From Vibrio taketomensis (lineage in GTDB: Bacteria > Pseudomonadota > Gammaproteobacteria > Enterobacterales > Vibrionaceae), in the NCBI RefSeq assembly GCF_009938165.1, contig NZ_AP019650.1, positions 1,116,001 through 1,180,000 on the forward strand: a stretch of DNA of 64,000 nt, given 5' to 3'. This document shows, piece after piece, positions 18,787 through 27,735 of this stretch. Made by a program: the position numbers and the translations under genes. The notes under the pieces were generated by a model, which worked only from the letters and a program-made list of their open reading frames with translations, had not been told where the DNA came from and ran no database searches. The first letter of the stretch is position 1, and each line of letters opens with the position of its first letter.

Positions 18787-19517
18787 TCACATCGCCGCAA
18801 TACCCTGCCAAACCGCAGTTGCTCCGCTTATTGAGCATAGCATCAATGCCCCTAAACGAATCTTTTCTTTGGGTAAGGAGCCAGTTGTCATGCGAGCTAA
18901 TTGATACCCGGCCCAACCCGCCGGAATAAGTGGAATCGTGATCCATAAGTGATGCAAAGTTAGAAAACCAACGGGAGCTTGAACAGCAAGCGAAATCATA
19001 GAACTAAAGACAAAAAATGCCGATAGATTTCCGCGCAATTTATCCGCATCTTGGTGCTGCAACAGTAGCGCCATTGGCGGGCCACCGATCGCCGAGCTGG
19101 TGCCGAAGAATCCAGAAAGAAAACCCGCAATGCCCATACGTGTTGGCGTTGGTTCAATACGAAACGGCATCAGGCTAATAACAACCGCAAGCAGCACTAA
19201 TACGCCTAGCCACAATGCCAAGACATCACCAGACACATACAGCAGCAACAAACCACCAGCAATAGAGCCCGGAATACGTCCCATTAACGCAATTTTAAGC
19301 CCGCCAATTTCGATATTGCTGCGATATTTCATGGCATTAAGAATAGAGATGAAAAGCGCCATACGATAGGTGCCGGCACATAATCAGGAGAAACTAAGAA
19401 AAGTAGCGGTGCGGCAACAATAGCAAGCCCAAAACCAATTGAGGTTTGTACAAAAGCGCCAACGAAAATAAGAAACGCAGCCAAAAGCGCTTCTGACGTG
19501 AACCACTCAGAAATCAT
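18787..19517 (-). pseudogene. TSUP (TauE/SafE) exporter with single frameshift
   Basis: Start 19517 gives MISEWFTSEALLAAFLIFVGAFVQTSIGFGLAIVAAPLL, the typical first repeat of a sulfite-exporter TauE/SafE family membrane protein. The frame runs to about 19363 (SPDYVPAPIV) and then continues one base out of phase as MALFISILNAMKYR...GFLSGFFGTSSAIGGPPMALL. One missing A (GTATGG instead of GTAATGG) would explain it. With the base restored, the product is about 243 residues, the usual size. Either a lesion in this strain or a read error; the substrate (an organic sulfur compound or sulfite) is only a family guess. Confidence 0.75.
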
Positions 19518-19539
19518 CGATGAATTCTACAAGAAAAGG

Positions 19540-19570
19540 AAAGAGAGCTGAGTATAACCCAGCTCTCTTT
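19540..19570 (-). terminator. Terminator after the MFS gene
   Basis: An 11-bp stem AAAGAGAGCTG / CAGCTCTCTTT with a 9-base loop lies between the MFS stop and the TSUP start. Confidence 0.75.
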
Positions 19571-19632
19571 ATTACGCTTAATAATTATGCGCTTTTAATC
19601 AAACGCATATCGTCTTCAGACCAGCTTTGCTA

Positions 19633-20841
19633 TCAAGCCGCAGCCAGACGCGCAACTGGTTTATCGTTGATTGGAATATGCAGCAGTGCTGCTACAAATG
19701 CCAATACCACGGTTGACCACCAAATTGGCTCGTAACTGCCGTAATAGTCATAAATTCGGCCACCCGCCCAAGCGCCCAAGAAGCTGCCAACTTGGTGAGT
19801 AAAGAACACTAAACCATACAAGGTTGACAGGTAACGAGCACCAAAAATCTGACGAACTAGACCTGAAGTCAGTGGCACGGTACCCAACCAACAAAAGCCA
19901 ATTGCCCCACCAAAAATAGCAGCGGTGTGCTCAGTAATTGGTAGTGATACAAATCCAGCAATCACGACTGTACGCATCAAATAAAGCGCAGACATAACGT
20001 AACGCTTATTGAATTTGTCACCCATCACGCCCCAAAAGTAAGAGCCGAAGATGTTAAAGATACCAACATAGGCAAGTGCCATTGCCGCACTCGACGCTGG
20101 GAGGTGTTTATCGGCTAAATAGCTTGGCAAATGGGTGGCAATAAACATCACGTGGAAGCCACAAACAAAGAAACCCGCATGAATCAACCAGTAGCCGCGG
20201 TGGCTAAACGCCTCTTTTATTGCTTGAGAAAGAGTGATGTCATTGGCTGCTTGAGTCGTCGCTTGTACGCCCGCTGGCTTGGCCGTTTTCATAAACATGC
20301 TCAGTGCCATCATCACGGTACATAACATTGCAAACACTTGCAGCGCGTGTTGCCAACCAAAATCATTCAACAGGTATTGCGCGCCTGGGATCATCGCGAA
20401 CATGCCAAATGATCCCGCTGCGGTGGTTAAACCAAATGCTTTTGCCGCATGCTCTGCGGGTACGACTTTAGCGACTGCACCAAGCACAATCACGTAACTT
20501 GTCGCACTTAGACCCAAACCAACTAATGCCCCTAAAGTCAGGTATAACATGCTGGATTCAGCCGTAATCGATGTGAAGTACAAACCTAACGCATAAGAAA
20601 GTGCACCTAAAAAGATAATGCGTTTCGATCCGAACTTATCTGCCGCCATACCAATAAATGGTTGGAAAACACCAAACAAAAGATTTTGCAGTGCGATAGC
20701 AAAGCTAAAAAATTCACGGCCGGTACCAAAGTGCTCTGAAATTGGCATCATGAAAATACCAAATGACTGTCGGATACCTAGGCTAGTGATCAGAATACCG
20801 ATCCCTAACCACACTAATAGTGGAAAACGAAAAATACTCAT
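19633..20841 (-). CDS. MFS transporter (oxalate/monocarboxylate-like)
   Basis: The 402-residue protein has 12 predicted membrane helices with the MFS loop motif GMAADKFGSKRI after helix 2 and a related GVMGDKFNKR after helix 8. The sequence resembles the oxalate:formate/monocarboxylate antiporter branch (CynX/OFA-like); the substrate is unknown. The start is Met 20841, since the frame upstream lies in the preceding small gene. It follows that His-rich gene by 7 bases, so the two form an operon. Confidence 0.75.
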   Translation of the reverse strand: MSIFRFPLLVWLGIGILITSLGIRQSFGIFMMPISEHFGTGREFFSFAIALQNLLFGVFQPFIGMAADKFGSKRIIFLGALSYALGLYFTSITAESSMLYLTLGALVGLGLSATSYVIVLGAVAKVVPAEHAAKAFGLTTAAGSFGMFAMIPGAQYLLNDFGWQHALQVFAMLCTVMMALSMFMKTAKPAGVQATTQAANDITLSQAIKEAFSHRGYWLIHAGFFVCGFHVMFIATHLPSYLADKHLPASSAAMALAYVGIFNIFGSYFWGVMGDKFNKRYVMSALYLMRTVVIAGFVSLPITEHTAAIFGGAIGFCWLGTVPLTSGLVRQIFGARYLSTLYGLVFFTHQVGSFLGAWAGGRIYDYYGSYEPIWWSTVVLAFVAALLHIPINDKPVARLAAA

Positions 20842-20848
20842 GACAACC

Positions 20849-21025
20849 TTAATGATGATGAGAATGAGAAGAGTGTCCTTCTGAACTGCTTTGATGGCAG
20901 CCCATATCAACCGCTTGTTGAGCGAGTAGCTCAAGCAAAGGTTCGCAGTGATGAACCGCAACCAGCGTAATACCAAGCAGTAACGCCATTCGGGTTAGCT
21001 GAGCAGCCAAAGATTGAGAGAACAT
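20849..21025 (-). CDS. Small His-rich membrane protein upstream of the MFS gene
   Basis: The 58-residue product has one hydrophobic helix (about residues 9-24, MALLLGITLVAV), then HHCEP, a short helix, and a C-terminal metal-binding-like tail (MGCHQSSSEGHSSHSHHH). The start at 21025 follows AGGACT. Its stop is 7 bases from the MFS start, so they are co-transcribed. The two His clusters and two Cys suggest divalent-metal binding. I do not know the family. The pairing hints at metal-linked function of the transporter, which is inference. Confidence 0.6.
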   Translation of the reverse strand: MFSQSLAAQLTRMALLLGITLVAVHHCEPLLELLAQQAVDMGCHQSSSEGHSSHSHHH

Positions 21026-21350
21026 ACTGAGTCCTGAAGTTAAAAGAGCGCGGAGTGTATGGTTGCAAAAACAAAACATCCAATGACATTTTGTCAGGTT
21101 AACTATGCATTTTATGCATGACGATTACAGTCAGATTAAACTCTGCGCATAGTCTTAGTAGGCAAGAAAAGTAGGCTTTAACAATGTCGTGAGCATGCGC
21201 CATCACTTTAGGCGAATTGTTGGCATATCTCCTACACAATATCGCATCCAGTTTCGCGAGTAATTTGGCTCTCAATTATCATTTCATCATCTAGACTTAC
21301 ACATGATTAAAAGCCTTATCTCTTAAACATCGAATAGCAAAAGGACAATT

Positions 21351-21641
21351 ATGGCTTACTTAACTATCGTCGCTCACATCGTATCAAAACCAGACCAAAT
21401 CGATTTGGTCAAACAAGAGCTGTTGAACTTAATTGAATTCACTCGTAATGAAGAGGGGTGTGTTAACTACGATTTGCATCAAGACAATACCAACCCAGCT
21501 ATATTTTTGTTTTATGAAAACTGGGTAGATCGTGATTTATGGCAACAGCATATGGCGAATTCACACATTGAACGTTACCTCGCTGCCACCGATGGTGCGG
21601 TTGAAAGTTTTGTCGTGCATGAAATGACGAAAATTGGATAA
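21351..21641 (+). CDS. YgiN-like antibiotic-biosynthesis monooxygenase fold protein
   Basis: The 96-residue protein is a single ABM ferredoxin-like domain: VAHIVSKPDQIDLVKQELLNLI, GCVNYDLHQD, FLFYENWVDRDLWQQHMANSH. It belongs to the putative quinol monooxygenase (YgiN) group; members act as dimers without cofactor, in many cases on quinols. A ribosome site AAAGGA precedes the start and a strong terminator follows. Confidence 0.8.
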   Translation: MAYLTIVAHIVSKPDQIDLVKQELLNLIEFTRNEEGCVNYDLHQDNTNPAIFLFYENWVDRDLWQQHMANSHIERYLAATDGAVESFVVHEMTKIG

Positions 21642-21674
21642 AAAAAGCCCCGCGATACTGGCGGGGGCTTTTTA
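21641..21674. terminator. Bidirectional terminator
   Basis: AAAAAAGCCCCGC / GCGGGGGCTTTTT hairpin lies between the monooxygenase gene and the convergent HAD gene. Confidence 0.85.
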
Positions 21675-21685
21675 TTTTTGAAGCC

Positions 21686-22492
21686 TTACTCGACATTAAG
21701 CACCTTTTGCTTAATCACGGTAAGAACACCGTTATCGGTATTACTTGGGGCACTATAGCGAGCGAGTTTTTTCACTTCTGGGTGTGCATTTTCCATTGCA
21801 TATGAGTGGTAACTCGATTTCAGCATTTCCACATCATTAAAGTAGTCACCAAAACTCATGGTTTGCTCATGGGTGAAGCCCAATGTTTTCTGCAAATGTT
21901 CGATTGCAGCGCCTTTAGACGCGTCTGCATGCATTACATCCAACCAAATGTGAGCGCTCACTACCACTTGATTATCCGCACCAAAATGTTCATTTAGGCT
22001 CGGATAAACTAAGGCCTCAGTACCATCAAAATGGCAAATCGCAATTTTGATGAACTCATCGTCGACTTGCAGTAAATCTTCTACGTACTGACACTCGTGG
22101 TAATACTTAGAAATCTCCGCCAATGCTCGAGGGTCTTGCGTCTCAATATAGGCCGTTCGCTTACCGCACAGAACAATATAAGCGCCTTCAATCTCTCGTG
22201 TAACGCGAATCACGGCGTGGGCAACGCCCTCTCCTAGCGCGCAACTATATAGCTCTTTACCTTGATGCATTACCACCGTGCCATTTTCAGCGATAAACAT
22301 CATTTGATCTTTAATTGGCGCAAAAGTTTGCTCAAGGCTAGCGAATTGACGACCAGAAGCGGCTGCAAAGATGATGCCTTGCTCGCTTAACTGCTGGTAA
22401 ACATCGTAAAACTCTGGATTGAGCTGAGAAGAGGCATCAAGCAGTGTGCCGTCCATATCTGAAGCGATAAATTTGATTGAATGTAGAGACAT
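21686..22492 (-). CDS. Cof-type HAD phosphatase, SupH/YbiV-like
   Basis: The 268-residue protein has the HAD motifs in order: IASDMDGTLLD (residues 9-18, nucleophile Asp), AASGRQ (motif II), the Cof-type cap between about 85 and 185, Lys in DASKGAA (motif III) and SFGDYFNDVEML (motif IV). It resembles the SupH/YbiV sugar-phosphate phosphatases. Cytoplasmic; the natural substrate is not determined. Confidence 0.8.
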   Translation of the reverse strand: MSLHSIKFIASDMDGTLLDASSQLNPEFYDVYQQLSEQGIIFAAASGRQFASLEQTFAPIKDQMMFIAENGTVVMHQGKELYSCALGEGVAHAVIRVTREIEGAYIVLCGKRTAYIETQDPRALAEISKYYHECQYVEDLLQVDDEFIKIAICHFDGTEALVYPSLNEHFGADNQVVVSAHIWLDVMHADASKGAAIEHLQKTLGFTHEQTMSFGDYFNDVEMLKSSYHSYAMENAHPEVKKLARYSAPSNTDNGVLTVIKQKVLNVE

Positions 22493-22755
22493 TTGAATTA
22501 CGTTTTTTGGCTAATTGGACTTAAGTATAGAAGACCGCAGATTGCGCCAACTCCCGTGCAAAGTAAACCCCAAAAGGCGGAGCAATTTTTTGCGACGTTA
22601 TCCGTATTTTCCTTATTTACATTCGGCTACCTTTGTCGTGCAACGCAACGATAACGTTTGCGGTTAAAAATTAATGCATTTATATGCCATTTAGCCACTT
22701 GTTGAATTCCAATTCCGCGCTTATGATAGCGACGATCAGTGAATAGAGAATTGGT

Positions 22756-23253
22756 ATGAACCGACTGTGGATTAAACAAGGCCGAATGATAAGCGTTATG
22801 CTTAGCCTTCTGCTCGCCTGTTTATTCGCGGGTATCGCCAGTGCAAATCATGCCCCATCAATCTCTTTTTCTCCAGCCTTCACTGATACATTTATAAGTG
22901 ATAACCACTTAAATGATACCCAAGCACCACCAGCTGAAAATAGAGATTCTTCACCTGAATCTCGACGATTTGACGTTGAGCAGCGTGCGCCCGCAAAATC
23001 CTTAGCACCAAGTCTCGCTTCTATCTTGCGCAATGGTTCGTTTGTTCCGGAACGTTTGCACGAAGCAGAACCAACTTATGAATTGGTGTTTGATTTTAGT
23101 CAGTCTGTTACTTCTGCATTGGTTTGGCGAGTATACCTCGCACTTGACCATTGGCACGATTGGACATTGAACCCTCCTTCCACTCTCCACCGGATCGCCG
23201 GATGGAAAGAGTCCAATATCATCTATCGGTTTATCGCCCAAGCCGACGCCTAA
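22756..23253 (+). CDS. vemP: VemP, Sec-monitoring translation-arrest peptide
   Basis: The 165-residue protein has an export signal (MNRLWIKQGRMISVMLSLLLACLFAGIASA), a low-complexity middle, and a C-terminus TLHRIAGWKESN-IIYRFIAQADA. It lies directly upstream of secD-secF, exactly as VemP does in Vibrio alginolyticus. As I recall, VemP there is 159 residues and arrests with Gln156 in the ribosome; here Gln162 is likewise the fourth-last codon. VemP arrests its own translation when export is poor (low Na+, SecDF1 weak) and this opens the secD2 ribosome site. The identification rests on position, signal peptide and the end sequence. Confidence 0.85.
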   Translation: MNRLWIKQGRMISVMLSLLLACLFAGIASANHAPSISFSPAFTDTFISDNHLNDTQAPPAENRDSSPESRRFDVEQRAPAKSLAPSLASILRNGSFVPERLHEAEPTYELVFDFSQSVTSALVWRVYLALDHWHDWTLNPPSTLHRIAGWKESNIIYRFIAQADA

Positions 23254-23255
23254 CC

Positions 23256-23425
23256 TTCTTCGCTGTGTTAAAGCAGCTGCGAACTCGCACATCTATCGAT
23301 CATGCTTGTGATTGAGCAGATGCGCTATTTGAATTTCCATCCCGCCTCGTATTACGCGTATATCGCTTAGGCCGAGTGATGGAACTTGATATTGCACTCC
23401 TATTGGCCTGAGCCAAAGAGAAGAA
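23256..23425 (+). promoter_or_regulatory. vemP-secD2 intergenic RNA switch masking secD2 ribosome site
   Basis: TTCTTC at 23256-23261, three bases after the vemP stop, can pair with GAAGAA at 23420-23425, which lies in the secD2 ribosome-binding region (start 23430). A small hairpin TTGGC-CTGA-GCCAA (23403-23416) sits just before it. A ribosome stalled with Gln162 (codon 23239-23241) would reach to about 23255 and could block the upstream strand. Only six pairs are seen by eye; a fuller fold needs a folding program. The mechanism is known for VemP; this pairing is my inference. Confidence 0.5.
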
Positions 23426-23429
23426 TGTT

Positions 23430-25244
23430 ATGCATAAAAAGAAAACCAATCGAACCGTGCTGAACCATTATTCAGCATGGAAATATGTGGTACTCGTCGC
23501 CACAGTCATCATCATGTTGTTAAGCGCCTTACCGTCTTGGTTTGGTGAAGACCCAGCGGTTATCGTTGATCAAAAAGACGCCCCTCTGTCTGTTGTAACC
23601 ATCAAACAAAAACTTGAATCTGAGGGCATGAGCGTCGCTCGTGTTTCACAACAAGATGGTCATACGACCATTGTTCTCGCCAATGCGACCGATCAAAACC
23701 ATGCCAAAGAGCTGATCTCCAATCTGGTGCCTGAAAACGACATCGTGACATTAGCTATGGTTCCAGCTGCGCCTAAATGGCTACTGGAAATGGGCTTTAA
23801 ACCAATCAAACTTGGTCTAGATTTACGTGGTGGCGTGCAGTTCTTGCTTGATGTAGATATGAATGAGGTGTTCCATTCGCATGCCGAGCAAGCCCAAGAC
23901 TCAATCAAAAACTTTGCACGAGAAGAACGTATTCGTGGTGTGCGTGTTGACGTCAGTCACGACTCAATCCTTGAGATCAAAGCACCAAGCGAAGACGCTG
24001 TGGCAGAAATTCGTCAATATGTGCGTGAACAATTTCCACAATGGGTTGTACGAGGTGACGGCGATCTTAACCTCACCATGGCGCTATCTGAAAATGAAGA
24101 AAACACACTAACAAGCCTCACTGTACAGCAAAACTTGCAAACCATGCGTAGCCGTATTGAAGAACTAGGCATCACCGAAGCTGCGGTACAACGTCAAGGT
24201 CAGCACCGTATTCGTATTGAGCTACCAGGTGTGCAAGATCCAGCAGCAGCGAAAAATGTGATTGGTGCGACAGCAAGCCTTGCGTTCTACGAAGTAAAAC
24301 CAGAGCGTTCTGTCGGTACGATTACCATTCCTGACCAAGATGGTCGCCCTATCCACGTAGTGCGTAAACCAGTTCTAAGTGGTGAGCACATCGTTGATGC
24401 TCGAGCTGGAATGGGTGAAATGGGTATGCCTGAGGTTAACATCACGCTGGATTCTGCTGGCGGCAAAATGATGTCTGACTTCTCAGGTAAACACATCGGT
24501 AAACCAATGGCGACTGGCTATAGCGAATACAGCCGCGATGCGAAAGGCCATGTTGAACAATCTAATACCATCATTAGTGTTGCAACTATCCAATCTCAGT
24601 TGGGCAACCGCTTTAGAATTACAGGTGTTGGTCAACTTGCTGATGCGCAAAATCTTGCGTTGTTACTTCGCGCAGGCTCACTCACTGCGCCAGTGACTAT
24701 CGTTGAAGAACGTACCATTGGCCCATCTCTTGGTGCTGAAAACATCAAAAATGGTTTTGAAGCACTGGCACTAGGTTTGAGCTTAACGCTGCTATTTATG
24801 GCGGTGTGGTATCGCAAACTAGGTTGGGTGGCAAACCTTGCTCTCGTGATCAACATGGTGATGCTATTGGGTCTCATTGCTCTGCTACCAGGAGCGGTAC
24901 TGACCTTACCAGGCATTGCAGGTTTGGTACTGACCATCGGTATGGCGGTCGATACCAACGTGCTTATCTTTGAACGAATTAAAGAAAAACTTCGCGAAGG
25001 TCGCAGTATGGCGCAATCCATTGACCTTGGCTTTAGCAGCGCTTTTGCCACTATTCTTGACTCAAACATCACTACCCTAATCTCTGCAGCAACGCTGTAT
25101 GCGATTGGTAATGGCCCAATCCAAGGCTTTGCCTTAACTCTGGGTCTTGGTCTATTGACCAGTATGTTCACCGGCATTTTCGCTTCCCGTGCGGTGATCA
25201 ATATTTTTTGGGGTAAAGATTCACGTCGTGGTGTGAGGGTATAA
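23430..25244 (+). CDS. secD2: SecD (second copy), Sec translocon auxiliary
   Basis: The 604-residue protein has a first TM (about 18-36), a large periplasmic P1 domain with FKPIKLGLDLRGGVQFLL, and five C-terminal TM segments. The conserved AVDTNVLIFERIKEKLREG in the fourth TM bears the Asp used for ion coupling. SecD with SecF uses the ion gradient to pull exported proteins out of the SecYEG channel. This copy follows vemP and is the inducible pair of Vibrio (SecDF2, reported to be less dependent on Na+). secF starts three bases after its stop. Confidence 0.9.
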   Translation: MHKKKTNRTVLNHYSAWKYVVLVATVIIMLLSALPSWFGEDPAVIVDQKDAPLSVVTIKQKLESEGMSVARVSQQDGHTTIVLANATDQNHAKELISNLVPENDIVTLAMVPAAPKWLLEMGFKPIKLGLDLRGGVQFLLDVDMNEVFHSHAEQAQDSIKNFAREERIRGVRVDVSHDSILEIKAPSEDAVAEIRQYVREQFPQWVVRGDGDLNLTMALSENEENTLTSLTVQQNLQTMRSRIEELGITEAAVQRQGQHRIRIELPGVQDPAAAKNVIGATASLAFYEVKPERSVGTITIPDQDGRPIHVVRKPVLSGEHIVDARAGMGEMGMPEVNITLDSAGGKMMSDFSGKHIGKPMATGYSEYSRDAKGHVEQSNTIISVATIQSQLGNRFRITGVGQLADAQNLALLLRAGSLTAPVTIVEERTIGPSLGAENIKNGFEALALGLSLTLLFMAVWYRKLGWVANLALVINMVMLLGLIALLPGAVLTLPGIAGLVLTIGMAVDTNVLIFERIKEKLREGRSMAQSIDLGFSSAFATILDSNITTLISAATLYAIGNGPIQGFALTLGLGLLTSMFTGIFASRAVINIFWGKDSRRGVRV

Positions 25245-25246
25245 CA

Positions 25247-26143
25247 ATGACTAAAATGAGCAAACTAACTAAATGGCGTCATGCCGGCACTCTGCTATCG
25301 TGCTTTTTTATTATTGCATCGATCTTCATGCTGGCGACCAAAGGCCTTAACTATGGTCTAGATTTTACCGGCGGTATGATCAGCGAAGTACGCCTCGACC
25401 AGACACTGACAGGCCCACAAATTCAAGCAAAATTGGAAGCGGCGCTACACCAACCGGTATCGGTCGTATCGACTGGTGATCAAGGCCAATGGATGCTTCG
25501 CTACGCGGCACCGGAAAACCTACAACAGCAACCTGAGATCAAGCCACTACTCGAGAGCTTTTCTAAACACGTTGAAATGATTAACGTTAGTTTAGTGGGT
25601 CCACAGGTAGGCCAAGAATTAGCTGAGCAAGGTGGCTTGGCGGTACTTATCACCCTAATGGTGATTCTGGCTTACCTAAGCTTCCGCTTTGAATGGCGTT
25701 TAGCATCAGGTGCTTTGCTGGCACTGCTACATGACGTATTCATTTTGCTTGGTTTCTTCGCTTTTACTGGTTTGGAGTTCAACCTAACCGTATTGGCGGC
25801 ACTGTTGGCGGTGCTGGGTTACTCGCTCAATGACTCGATCATCATCTCTGACCGTATTCGTGAGTTGCTTAAAGCCAATGTGAAACTGCCAATTGCTGAG
25901 CTAAACAACCAGGCGATTCTTAATACGCTATCACGTACATTAATCACCTCTGGCACAACATTGATTTCTGTCGTATCGCTATGGCTACTTGGTGGTGAAC
26001 CACTATACGGTTTCTCAGTCACCATGTTTATCGGTATTGTGGCAGGTACTTGGTCAACCATGACTATCGCCACCATTATTCCTGAAGTGGCAAAACTAGG
26101 TCCTCAGCACTACGCACCAGAAGTGATTTCTGATGCACCTTAG
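25247..26143 (+). CDS. secF2: SecF (second copy), Sec translocon auxiliary
   Basis: The 298-residue protein has the SecF layout: one N-terminal TM, the GLDFTGGMISEVR motif at about residues 32-50, a short periplasmic part and five TM segments with LGYSLNDSIIISDRIREL. It is the partner of SecD and is translated with it (three-base gap). The pair is closed by a strong terminator. Confidence 0.9.
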   Translation: MTKMSKLTKWRHAGTLLSCFFIIASIFMLATKGLNYGLDFTGGMISEVRLDQTLTGPQIQAKLEAALHQPVSVVSTGDQGQWMLRYAAPENLQQQPEIKPLLESFSKHVEMINVSLVGPQVGQELAEQGGLAVLITLMVILAYLSFRFEWRLASGALLALLHDVFILLGFFAFTGLEFNLTVLAALLAVLGYSLNDSIIISDRIRELLKANVKLPIAELNNQAILNTLSRTLITSGTTLISVVSLWLLGGEPLYGFSVTMFIGIVAGTWSTMTIATIIPEVAKLGPQHYAPEVISDAP

Positions 26144-26200
26144 CCATTGAATTAATAGAAAGTAAATCAGCTCAAATATAACAATAAAGTGCGTTTATTT

Positions 26201-26235
26201 GCCCCAATCCCGTTACCTAGGTTGGGGCTTTTTTT
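26201..26235. terminator. Terminator after secF2
   Basis: GCCCCAA / TTGGGGC stem with a 14-base loop followed by seven T residues; it also separates secF2 from the convergent aldehyde dehydrogenase gene. Confidence 0.85.
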
Positions 26236-26252
26236 ATCCCGAGATCTGCCAA

Positions 26253-27689
26253 TTAACGCAGCAAGAAACGAGAAAGCAGGTGCTTAAACTTGTCTTGATA
26301 TTCCATCAAGTAACGACTGCGAGGTAACCAATATGGCGTGGTCAATACGGTTTTGGCTTTAGAAAAGGTGCGAAAACCTTCAATGCCATGATAGTGCCCC
26401 ATACCCGATTGTCCGATACCGCCAAATGGCGCATCCTTCGCAGACACATGCATTAGCGCATCGTTAATACATAGACCGCCGCTGTGGGTTTGATTACGTA
26501 CTTGTTCAATCAATGCTTTGTCTTGACTCATCAGGTACATCGCTAATGGTCTTGGCTTATTCTCGATATATTCGAACACTTGATGAATATGACGATAACC
26601 GACGATGGGCAATATCGGTCCGAAAATCTCTTCATTCATCACCGCCATCCCATCACTTAAGTTAGTAATCAAGTGCGGGAGCATTACTCGCTCCTCCGTT
26701 AACCAATCAAGTGTATGGATGGTCGCCCCTTTTTCCTTGGCTTCCTCGATATATCCTTGTAAACGGTCATACTGGCGTTGATTAATGATGCTTGTCATTG
26801 GGCGCGAAGTCGTTAAAAAGAGCTGCTTAAACCGCTCTAAATAGAGGTCAATAAACTCCTGCTGCAACGTTTCTGGCAACAGCACATAGTCAGGTGCTAC
26901 ACAGATTTGCCCCGCATTCAGCGATTTTGCCATTAAAATTGTATCAACAGCTTTGCTTAAATTCGCATCTGGCGCGATGATCACCGGTGATTTACCGCCT
27001 AATTCAAGCGTGACTGGTGTCAGGTTCTTCGCCGCCTGTTGTGCAACCAAGCGACCGACTGTTGTCGACCCAGTAAACAATAAATGATCAAATGGCAGTT
27101 GAGAGAAGTACTGCGCAATGTCCACTTCACCTTCAACAACAAATACGTGGGATTCAAGCGTTGCCAGAATTTGGCTTAAGATTTGATTGGTAGCAGGTGT
27201 ATACTCACTCAACTTCACCATCACTCGGTTACCCGCTGCAATGGCCGTTGCGATTGGCCCTATGCTAAGAAATATTGGAAAATTCCATGGCACAATCACC
27301 CCGATCACACCCAGTGGCTGATACACCACTTCAAGTTTTGACGGGCTGAGCATTAAACCGGCTCGGCGTCCAGAGGGCTTCATCCATTTGCTCAAATGTT
27401 TCGCGGTATAATTGATATGCTCGATGGCAGGCAACAAATCACAAATCACGCTATCGAACTCGGAGCGATAACCAAAATCTTCGCTAAGGGCTTTCTCTAA
27501 ATCAGCTTGATGGCGCAACAACGCCAGTTTTAGTTGCTCCAATCTCGCAAGACGCTTGTTCACATCAGCAAAAGGCTCCGTCTGATAAAGCGCACCGAGT
27601 TCTTCAAACAATGTTTTGAGCTCTGCTTGCGATTTTACGTGGGCCTTTTGCCAGCGATTGAGATCGACGACCTTTTCCATTTCACTCAT
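26253..27689 (-). CDS. Aldehyde dehydrogenase, coniferyl-aldehyde type
   Basis: The 478-residue protein is an ALDH superfamily NAD(P)-dependent enzyme. Visible elements are PWNFPIFLSIGPI (substrate/nucleotide site), FTGSTTVGR, the active Glu in TLELGGKSP, the catalytic Cys in LNAGQICVAPDYV, and EEIFGPILPIVGY. The DYV context and length place it in the coniferyl aldehyde dehydrogenase (CalB-like) group, which also includes general long-chain aldehyde enzymes. Start 27689 or Met4. Single gene, its natural substrate unknown. Confidence 0.8.
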   Translation of the reverse strand: MSEMEKVVDLNRWQKAHVKSQAELKTLFEELGALYQTEPFADVNKRLARLEQLKLALLRHQADLEKALSEDFGYRSEFDSVICDLLPAIEHINYTAKHLSKWMKPSGRRAGLMLSPSKLEVVYQPLGVIGVIVPWNFPIFLSIGPIATAIAAGNRVMVKLSEYTPATNQILSQILATLESHVFVVEGEVDIAQYFSQLPFDHLLFTGSTTVGRLVAQQAAKNLTPVTLELGGKSPVIIAPDANLSKAVDTILMAKSLNAGQICVAPDYVLLPETLQQEFIDLYLERFKQLFLTTSRPMTSIINQRQYDRLQGYIEEAKEKGATIHTLDWLTEERVMLPHLITNLSDGMAVMNEEIFGPILPIVGYRHIHQVFEYIENKPRPLAMYLMSQDKALIEQVRNQTHSGGLCINDALMHVSAKDAPFGGIGQSGMGHYHGIEGFRTFSKAKTVLTTPYWLPRSRYLMEYQDKFKHLLSRFLLR

Positions 27690-27735
27690 ACCTACATCCC
27701 AAACTACTCTAAATTATATACCAACCTATCTTCGT

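Noticed and set aside
21090-21130. ATGCAT repeats before the monooxygenase gene
   Set aside because: ATGCAT-AAA-type repeats are short, AT-rich and not linked to any known site; treated as chance.
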